DNA of 64,000 nt from Alphaproteobacteria bacterium (lineage in GTDB: Bacteria; Myxococcota_A; UBA796; GCA-2862545): positions 124,001 to 188,000 of the forward strand of contig JACKEQ010000006.1 of assembly GCA_020632885.1 (NCBI GenBank), read 5' to 3'. Numbering within the stretch: position 1 is the stretch's first letter; every line of letters begins with the position of its first letter. Below are positions 58,398-64,000 of the stretch, piece by piece. Made by a program: the position numbers and the translations under genes. The notes under the pieces were generated by a model. It did no database searches. It saw only the letters and a program-made list of their open reading frames with translations, and was not told the origin of the DNA.

Positions 58398-61300
58398 CTA
58401 GTTCACGAAGTAGAGGTAGTTGGCCGCGTCGCCCTGGGCGTTGCCCTCGTTGTCGAGCCAGGAGTCGAGGATGATGCCGACGTTCGGGTCAGCAAGACGC
58501 TCGATCAGGGCACCGCTCAGAGGACCGGCGAGGTTCGGCTTGAGGCCGCCGCGCAGGTTGAGCACGTTGCCACCCTGGATGGGCTGGGACATCGAGATGT
58601 TCTCGACGCCCGTGACCCGCTCGGCCAGACGGTCGAGGTCGTACACGACGTTGTTCGCGTCGAAGTTGTCCGCCGGGGCGTTGCCCTGGCAGAAGAACCG
58701 GTTCGCGTTCGCGTCGAGGGGGTTGACCGGACAGCCGTTCGCGTCGAACAGGAAAAGACCGGTTCCGAGGCCCGCGTTCATGGCCACGAAGATCGGGTGG
58801 TTCAGCTGGTTGCCGGTGTTCTGACCGATGACCTGCTGGAGCACCTGGAACAGCGTGTCCGTGTTGGCGTTGTTCGGGTCGATCGCCGCGTTCATCGCCG
58901 CGAAGTCGTTGTTGTCCAGGTAGCGCGTGATGAACTCGTTGTAGTCCTGCGCGTTGGTGAACCCGTCGTTGTTGAAGTCGTCCGCGAGGCCCGCGACCGT
59001 GAGGTGGCAGGACTGGCAGCCCTTCCCGCCCTCGTTCTGGCCATCGGTCCGACCGCGCGTGCTGTGCGGAGCGATCTTGTTGTGCGCCAGAGCGGGGAAC
59101 GCGTTGCGGCCGTTGAGGTTCGGGTTGTTCCCGAGACCGTTGCGGTCGTTGAACGCGAAGACATCCGAGAAGTTGCCCTGGATGTCCTGGTACTTGAAGA
59201 ACATCTTCATCCCACCCTGACCCTGGGTGATCTTGCCCTGGGTGCCGACGATGAGCTGGCTCAGGACCGGGGTCTGGTAGGTGAACTGCGCATCGAAGTT
59301 CATCGCGATGCGCTGACCCGTGGTGTTCGAGAAGAAGAAGTTCGCGGGATCGGCGTTGTAGAGCGCCGAGAGGTGGCAGCCGATGCAGTTGTTCTCCCAG
59401 GACGCATGGCAGGCGTTGCAGTCCATGGTGTCCATGTGGGAGAAGCCCACCGGGCCCCACTGCGGGTTGGTCTGCATCGGACCGGTACCGTCGGCATCCG
59501 CCGGCACCACGTCGATACGGCCCATCGAGTAGGACGCGTTGGGGTTGTACAGCAGCTGGTTGGTGACCGGGTGGGTCTTGCCGCTGACCGCGTTGACCGA
59601 GTCCTTCGTGAGGGGGACCCAGAGGAGCTGGCCGGTGAGGCGGCTGCGCATACGGAAGTACTCACCACCGTTCTGCGTGACCTTGGTGACGTTCCGCAGC
59701 GGGTTGCCGAAGCGGTCGGTCGGGCACTCGGCGGCGTTGCCCTCGTAGTCCACACACGCGACGGTCGCGGGCGCGTAGTCGAGGTCACCGTGGCAGGACT
59801 CACAGGTGATGCCCATGGCCTGGCTCTGGTGGGACTTGATGCCCATGACCGGGCCACCCTCGGTGCCCGCGTGCATGTCGAAGCTGCCGTGGCAGTCGAT
59901 GCAGCCCATGCCCGCCACGTAGTGGACGTCGGGCGGGGTGTCGTCGAGACCGTCGCCGTCGTAGTCCTCCTCGAGGAGGTGCTGGTTGAAGTTACGACCG
60001 TTCCAGGTGTTGTTCTGGATCGTGGGGTCGTACAGGCGCTGGTCGAACTGCGTGGTCACGAAGTTCTGCGGGTTGGCCGGGTACTGGAACCCGTTCACCA
60101 CGTCCGCGTTCTGGTCCATACGGATGCCCCAGTACTGGAGGACCGTACGGTTCGAGCCCTGGTGGCAACCCGCGCAGGCCTTGTCGCTGACGCCGCGGAT
60201 GAAGGCCCCACCGGGGAGGAACTTCGCGACGTTGCGGATCTGGTGCGAGTCGATGTGCGGACGCTCGGGCGCGGCGATGGCGTCCGGGTTCGCGGGCTCG
60301 TAGCGGTTGACGTTCGGATCCGCGGAGCGGCTGCGGCCGTCCGAGGTGTACTCCATGTGGCAGGCCGTGCAGCCGGAGGAGCGGAAGTCCGCGTACCGGT
60401 TGTTGGCGCCCATGTGGCCGAGGTGGCAGTCGCCACAGCCCAGCGCCACGGCTTCCATGACGGCGTGCTGGAGGTCCGACCCGTTGACGATCCGGTTCGC
60501 CTCGAAGCCGGCGAAGGTCCCGTCGTGGATCTGGTTGTTCAGGTTGGCGGCCAGGATGTTCTGGTTCTGGAAGAAGTTGTCTCCGCCCACCGCACCGAAC
60601 GTCGCGTACTCCGGGAACTCCAGGAGCTGCGGGACACGGCCGTCTTCGTAGCCGCCGTTGGCGGTGAAGTCCGGATCCGTGACGGCGCGGAACGCGTAGT
60701 CACCCGCCGTGTTGTTGTACTGGGTGATGCCGAGGGCGTTGTCGACGCCGTTCGTGTACATCGTGGCCGAGTAGAACCCGACCTCGGTGTTGATCGGCAG
60801 CTTCTGGACCCAGGCACCGTGCTCGGCGCCGTGGCAGCCCGTCTGGCCACACCCGCGGTTCTGCGCGATGACGCGCGTGTCGCCGGGGTTCATGAACTGG
60901 AGCCAGTCGAGGCCCGTGACGGTGTTGCCGTTGGCCTGCCAGTCCGGGAACTTGTCGACGCCAGCCTTCGTCAGGAAGTTGAAGTAGGCGACCTGATCGT
61001 TGATCAGCTGGCTGTCGTTCTGGAACTGGGGCGGCGAGGCGACGTGCGCCAGCTGCTTGGTGTTCCCGGGGGTCCCGTCACCACCGTGGCAGCTCGTGCA
61101 CGAGATGTACGCGGCGGAGCCGAAGTAGTGGGGGTTGGTGATGCCCGGGCCCGAGTAGAGCTGGGCGCCCACCTGCGCGCCGTTGTGGCAGGTCATGCAG
61201 GAGGACTGCTGGACCGGCGTGGGCGGCGGGGGGGGCGGCGGCGGCGGCGTCGGTGTGCCCGGGGGCGGCGGCGGACAGTCCGTCGGCGCGAGGCAGTAGG

Positions 61301-61538
61301 TCGGCTCGCACTCACAGCAGGCGAGGCGCGCCGTCAGGTTCTCGGGGCTGTTGTCACAAAAATCAACCGTGTTCTCACAGTTGTACGTCTGCCCACGGTA
61401 GTCGTAGGCAGCACAGTCCTGGACGGGTGGGGGCACGAACTCGGAGTCCGTCGGCTCGCCGGTCGGTTCCGTCGGCTCCGTCGGCCCGTTGTCCTTACAC
61501 GCAAGCGCCAGGAGCGGGGTCAGTAGAAGTAGTCGCAT
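58398..61538 (-). CDS. Multiheme c-type cytochrome lipoprotein (11 heme motifs)
   Basis: 1046 residues from ATG 61538 (GGAGG 10 nt upstream): MRLLLLTPLLALACKDNG, with lipobox LALAC, so outer-membrane or surface anchored. A Pro/Thr-rich spacer and a cysteine cluster (QDCAAYDYRGQTYNCENTV, AARLACCECEP region) precede the heme part. Ten CXXCH motifs are visible in order: CMTCH, CTSCH, CGDCH, CTACH, CAGCH, CIDCH, CESCH, CNACH, CIGCH and CQSCH. An eleventh site, third in sequence, has CGQTGCH (CX4CH). The final 150 residues lack hemes and are Asn/Asp-rich. It is likely an electron conduit or terminal reductase at the cell surface; the Ccm operon 1.3 kb away provides heme attachment. No close family is recognised. 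Confidence 0.85.
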   Translation of the reverse strand: MRLLLLTPLLALACKDNGPTEPTEPTGEPTDSEFVPPPVQDCAAYDYRGQTYNCENTVDFCDNSPENLTARLACCECEPTYCLAPTDCPPPPPGTPTPPPPPPPPPTPVQQSSCMTCHNGAQVGAQLYSGPGITNPHYFGSAAYISCTSCHGGDGTPGNTKQLAHVASPPQFQNDSQLINDQVAYFNFLTKAGVDKFPDWQANGNTVTGLDWLQFMNPGDTRVIAQNRGCGQTGCHGAEHGAWVQKLPINTEVGFYSATMYTNGVDNALGITQYNNTAGDYAFRAVTDPDFTANGGYEDGRVPQLLEFPEYATFGAVGGDNFFQNQNILAANLNNQIHDGTFAGFEANRIVNGSDLQHAVMEAVALGCGDCHLGHMGANNRYADFRSSGCTACHMEYTSDGRSRSADPNVNRYEPANPDAIAAPERPHIDSHQIRNVAKFLPGGAFIRGVSDKACAGCHQGSNRTVLQYWGIRMDQNADVVNGFQYPANPQNFVTTQFDQRLYDPTIQNNTWNGRNFNQHLLEEDYDGDGLDDTPPDVHYVAGMGCIDCHGSFDMHAGTEGGPVMGIKSHQSQAMGITCESCHGDLDYAPATVACVDYEGNAAECPTDRFGNPLRNVTKVTQNGGEYFRMRSRLTGQLLWVPLTKDSVNAVSGKTHPVTNQLLYNPNASYSMGRIDVVPADADGTGPMQTNPQWGPVGFSHMDTMDCNACHASWENNCIGCHLSALYNADPANFFFSNTTGQRIAMNFDAQFTYQTPVLSQLIVGTQGKITQGQGGMKMFFKYQDIQGNFSDVFAFNDRNGLGNNPNLNGRNAFPALAHNKIAPHSTRGRTDGQNEGGKGCQSCHLTVAGLADDFNNDGFTNAQDYNEFITRYLDNNDFAAMNAAIDPNNANTDTLFQVLQQVIGQNTGNQLNHPIFVAMNAGLGTGLFLFDANGCPVNPLDANANRFFCQGNAPADNFDANNVVYDLDRLAERVTGVENISMSQPIQGGNVLNLRGGLKPNLAGPLSGALIERLADPNVGIILDSWLDNEGNAQGDAANYLYFVN

Positions 61539-61881
61539 GTCTCGAATTCCTCCGAACGATGTCGGGATGGCCCACCTGGCGTCATCATATGGGCTGTCCA
61601 CACGACCATCAAGACTATTCGCGACAACCACGAAAAGACGGCGTTTCACCTTAAAAATCAGTTGAGCGATCGCGGAGGGCCCCGCGGCGCATCGCGCGAA
61701 AAAACGTCGTGTCTACCGGGCGAATGAAGCGGTTCGCCGAAATCGGACAATCGCGCGGGTCGTCACGGACCATCACCGGACACCACCTCAGCTCCACTCC
61801 GGGGGGGACGGGCGGCCTCTCGTCTACTAGTATATGGGGGCGCCCCGTGGCCTCTGCCGGCGGGGAGTCGCAGAGGTCTCG
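61539..61881. other. Divergent intergenic region, 343 bp, AT-richer than the surroundings
   Basis: No coding frame is convincing here. It separates the multiheme lipoprotein gene (minus) from the membrane cytochrome-b-like gene (plus) and should hold both promoters. Several A/T runs are present (ACCTTAAAAATCAG, CGAAAAAACG), rare in this window. A minus-strand promoter is visible at 61584-61612. No strong plus-strand promoter was found, though ACTAGTATATGG near 61827-61837 could be a -10 region. Confidence 0.6.
61584..61612 (-). promoter_or_regulatory. Sigma-70-type promoter of the multiheme lipoprotein gene
   Basis: On the minus strand TTGATG (61612-61607), 17-bp spacer, TATGAT (61589-61584). 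The transcript would start near 61577, giving a leader of about 39 nt with GGAGG at 61553-61549 before the ATG at 61538. Confidence 0.6.
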
Positions 61882-62805
61882 ATGTCCGGGCCGAAGAAGA
61901 GCAAGAAGGTCGAATACGCGGAGATAGCGGGCACCCTCGGGGTGGGCTGCTTCACGTTCGTGCTGGTGTCGCTCGCCGTGTTGATGTTCCTCATCGGGAT
62001 CCCGTACTGGATCACGGGGCTCGACGCGCGGATCCAGCACCCGCTCCACCCCTACTTCCGATCGGGCGGGATCGTCGGGCTGCTGGCCGGGCTGCTCGGC
62101 ACGTTCCTCATGGTCGTGATGATGCTCTACTCGGTCAGGAAGTGGCTGAACTTCCTGGCCTTCATGGAGTTCGTCGGGTCCATGCAGTGGTGGCTCCGGT
62201 TCCACATCGTCTGCGGCGTGATGGGGCCCGTGTTCATCATCCTCCACGGCGCGATGAAGATGCCCACGGGCTCCGTCGGCATCGCGTTCTGGTGCATGAT
62301 CCTGGTCTCTGGCTCGGGCATCTTCGGCCGCTACCTCTTCGGGCACTTCCCGCGCGCCGCCGCCGGTCGCCGGATGGACCTCAAGCACGCGCGCGAGAGC
62401 CTCACCGACCTCCGCGCGCAGCTCGTGGCCGAGACGCGCGACGCCACGGGCGACCAGATCGGCCAGGCGATCCTCATGGCGCGCGAGCTCCACGACGAGC
62501 CCTCCACCTTCGTGGGCCTGGTGATGCTCGATGCCGAGATCCGGCGGCGCTCGGACGTGGTGAAGGCGCTGCTCTGGCGCGCCGGCCTGCCCCGGGGCGT
62601 CTACAACCGTGCGCGCTCCACGCTGGTGAAGCAGCTCAAGATGAAGCGGAGCCTCGCGAGCTGGGAGGTCGCCAAGCGCCTGTTCAAGTACTGGCACATC
62701 TTCCACCAGCCCCTCGCCATCGCGATGTACCTGCTCGCCACGATCCACATCTTCAACGCCCTGCTCTTCGGCGGCGTGATGAAGACCCTCTTCGGAGGCG
62801 TCTGA
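61882..62805 (+). CDS. Membrane protein, cytochrome-b/ferric-reductase-like electron-transfer partner
   Basis: 307 residues from ATG 61882. Five hydrophobic helices are seen: TFVLVSLAVLMFLIGIPYW, GIVGLLAGLLGTFLMVVMML, FHIVCGVMGPVFIILHGA, FWCMILVSGSGIFGRYLFG and PLAIAMYLLATIHIFNALL. Histidines inside or at the ends of helices (RFHIV, ILHGAM, IFHQPL, TIHIF) are well placed as two bis-His heme b ligand sets. A polar cytoplasmic stretch (about 170-270) lies between helices 4 and 5. Proteins of this type occur as a pair with an Fe-S/FAD oxidoreductase, and such a gene follows 1 nt later. Together they probably carry electrons from NAD(P)H or ferredoxin across the inner membrane. Confidence 0.75.
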   Translation: MSGPKKSKKVEYAEIAGTLGVGCFTFVLVSLAVLMFLIGIPYWITGLDARIQHPLHPYFRSGGIVGLLAGLLGTFLMVVMMLYSVRKWLNFLAFMEFVGSMQWWLRFHIVCGVMGPVFIILHGAMKMPTGSVGIAFWCMILVSGSGIFGRYLFGHFPRAAAGRRMDLKHARESLTDLRAQLVAETRDATGDQIGQAILMARELHDEPSTFVGLVMLDAEIRRRSDVVKALLWRAGLPRGVYNRARSTLVKQLKMKRSLASWEVAKRLFKYWHIFHQPLAIAMYLLATIHIFNALLFGGVMKTLFGGV

Positions 62806-62806
62806 C

Positions 62807-64000
62807 TTGTTCGAGTACATCTGGCACTTCTTCTGCGTCGGGTTCATCTTCGTCTTCCTCGTGCTCCCCACGTTCCTCTACATGCAGGTCATGGAGTGGA
62901 AGGCGAGGAAGGACCTCGATGAAGCGAAGGAGTCCGGGCGGATCCACCCCACGTCCATCCGGCCGGAGATCGACCTCAAGCTGTGCATGGGGTCCGCGAC
63001 GTGCGTGCGCGCCTGCCCGGAGGACGTGCTGGCGATCCTGGACGGCCAGGCCGTGCTCATCAACACGGCCGCCTGCGTCGGGCACGGAGCCTGCGTGCCT
63101 GCCTGCCCGGTGGACGCCGTGGAGCTCGTGTTCGGCGATAGCAAGGTGGGCATCGACATCCCGGAGGTCGGGCCGGACTTCCAGTCCAACGTCCCCGGGA
63201 TCTACGTCGCCGGCGAGCTCGGCGGCATGGGCCTGATCGCGAACGCCGTCGAGCAGGGCGTGCAGTCCATGGGGTACGCGGCCGAGGGGCTCGTGTCCGA
63301 CCCGGACCGGTGGGACGTGGTCATCGTGGGCGCCGGGCCCGCGGGGCTGGGCGCGGCGCTCATCGCGCAACAGAAGGGCCTGCGCTACTACCTGGTGGAC
63401 ATGGGCGACTTCGGTGGGGCCATCCTGCACTACCCCCGCAAGAAGCTCGTCTTCATCCGCCCCATCGACTTCCCGAGCTACGGCCGGGTGAAGTTCACCA
63501 GCCTGCTCAAGGAGGAGCTGGTCGACGTGCTCGAGGACGTGGTGAAGACCTCGGGCATCGACGTCCATGGTGACGAGCGCGTCGAGGAGGTGCTGCCGCA
63601 GCCCGACGGGTCCTTCGTGCTCAACACCACGAAGCAGACGCTCAAGGCCACCAAGGTGATCCTCGCCATCGGGCGCGCCGGTATCCCCCGGAAGCTCGGC
63701 GCGGCGGGCGAGGATCAGGAGAAGGTGGCGTACTGGCTGAAGGACCCCGAGGCCTTCACCTACGAGCACGTGCTGGTCGTCGGCGGAGGCGACTCCGCGG
63801 TCGAGGCGGCCATGGCGCTGGGCGAGCAGCCCGGCAACCGCGTGTTCCTCTCGTACCGCTCGGCGTCCTTCACGCGTCCGAAGAAGAAGAACGTCGAGAA
63901 GCTCCGCGACTCCGTGAAGGCCGGGAAGGTCGAGCTCGTGCTCGAGTCCAAGGTCATGGAGATCGGCGTCGATCGCGTCGTCCTCAAGCAGAAGGGCGAG
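62807..64000 (+). CDS. NAD(P)/FAD-dependent oxidoreductase with ferredoxin-like Fe-S domain, 3' end outside window
   Basis: Starts with TTG 62807, 1 nt after the previous stop, and stays open for 398 codons to the window edge. Residues 1-25 form a membrane helix (FFCVGFIFVFLVLPTFLYM). A ferredoxin-like domain follows with two clusters, LCMGSATCVRACPEDV and ACVGHGACVPACPVDA; in each the second Cys of the classical CxxCxxCxxxCP is replaced (Ser and His). This is the form I recall as normal for this family. GVDIPEVGPDF-like and GIYVAGELGGMGLIANAVEQG segments bridge to a two-dinucleotide flavoprotein with FAD site VVIVGAGPAGLGAAL and NAD(P) site VLVVGGGDSAVEAAM, as in thioredoxin-reductase-like enzymes. 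Confidence 0.82.
   Translation, partial: MFEYIWHFFCVGFIFVFLVLPTFLYMQVMEWKARKDLDEAKESGRIHPTSIRPEIDLKLCMGSATCVRACPEDVLAILDGQAVLINTAACVGHGACVPACPVDAVELVFGDSKVGIDIPEVGPDFQSNVPGIYVAGELGGMGLIANAVEQGVQSMGYAAEGLVSDPDRWDVVIVGAGPAGLGAALIAQQKGLRYYLVDMGDFGGAILHYPRKKLVFIRPIDFPSYGRVKFTSLLKEELVDVLEDVVKTSGIDVHGDERVEEVLPQPDGSFVLNTTKQTLKATKVILAIGRAGIPRKLGAAGEDQEKVAYWLKDPEAFTYEHVLVVGGGDSAVEAAMALGEQPGNRVFLSYRSASFTRPKKKNVEKLRDSVKAGKVELVLESKVMEIGVDRVVLKQKGE

Noticed and set aside
62975..63120. Loss of one Cys in each ferredoxin motif of the right-edge oxidoreductase as a sign of decay.
   Set aside because: The CxxS and CxxH forms are, as far as I recall, the normal pattern in this family of Fe-S/FAD proteins, so this is probably a family trait.

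Overview
The window is a very GC-rich, densely coded piece of a Gram-negative genome, probably an uncultured member of the Myxococcota or another former deltaproteobacterial lineage. This is inferred from gene style rather than from a marker gene. The signs are Ser/Thr kinases fused to ATPase and TPR modules, Asp-rich-linker lipoproteins, a TonB-C/TonB-receptor fusion, a MXAN_6230/SCO0854-like RING protein, multiheme cytochromes and many GTG/TTG starts. Genes are packed with 4-bp stop/start overlaps. No mobile element, CRISPR array or rRNA was seen.

Layout. 1-5.1 kb: PlsB-like acyltransferase (cut by the left edge), a membrane protein, a glycosyltransferase and cystathionine beta-synthase. 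5.1-12.3 kb: an aldehyde-dehydrogenase-fold protein without its catalytic Cys and Glu, an MMPL exporter fused to a C45 Ntn-hydrolase, and a GT2/LpxL-like fusion. 12.3-20.4 kb: VOC protein, ECF sigma factor, a tRNA gene interrupted in its anticodon loop, a RING/TerD protein and three secreted lipoproteins. 20.4-28.8 kb: a broken gene, a ketosynthase with a chain-length-factor-like C-terminus, methyltransferase, PlsC, a diheme protein, a TonB receptor, and an acyl carrier protein overlapping a flavin-dependent halogenase-like enzyme. 28.8-35.2 kb: three paralogous lipoproteins with Asp-rich linkers. 35.3-41.9 kb: DUF2062 protein, polysaccharide deacetylase, then a tight ketosynthase/dehydratase/CrtI-like oxidoreductase/ketosynthase/FabG run. 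41.9-52.7 kb: two multidomain kinases bracketing a hypothetical protein, a Rieske oxygenase, a glycosyltransferase, a two-selenocysteine DCC-family protein and an RmlD-like reductase. 52.8-64 kb: CcmF/CcmH/CcmI cytochrome c maturation, a JmjC-like cupin, an 11-heme-motif lipoprotein, and a membrane cytochrome-b-like protein with an FAD/Fe-S oxidoreductase (cut by the right edge).

How the genes may work together. Three ketosynthases, ACP, dehydratase, ketoreductase, methyltransferase, CrtI-like and halogenase-like oxidoreductases, PlsC, the GT2/LPLAT fusion and the MMPL exporter match the parts list of aryl-polyene or flexirubin-type type II systems. I infer a dispersed locus for a membrane-attached polyene-like lipid. 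No ammonia lyase or aryl-CoA/ACP ligase is present here, so the product is unknown. The Ccm operon next to the multiheme lipoprotein and a membrane electron-transfer pair suggests extracytoplasmic electron transfer.

The most striking single signal is the gene at 48164-48586. Two in-frame TGA codons replace exactly the two cysteines of a DCC-family CxxC motif, and a SECIS-like hairpin follows at the expected distance.
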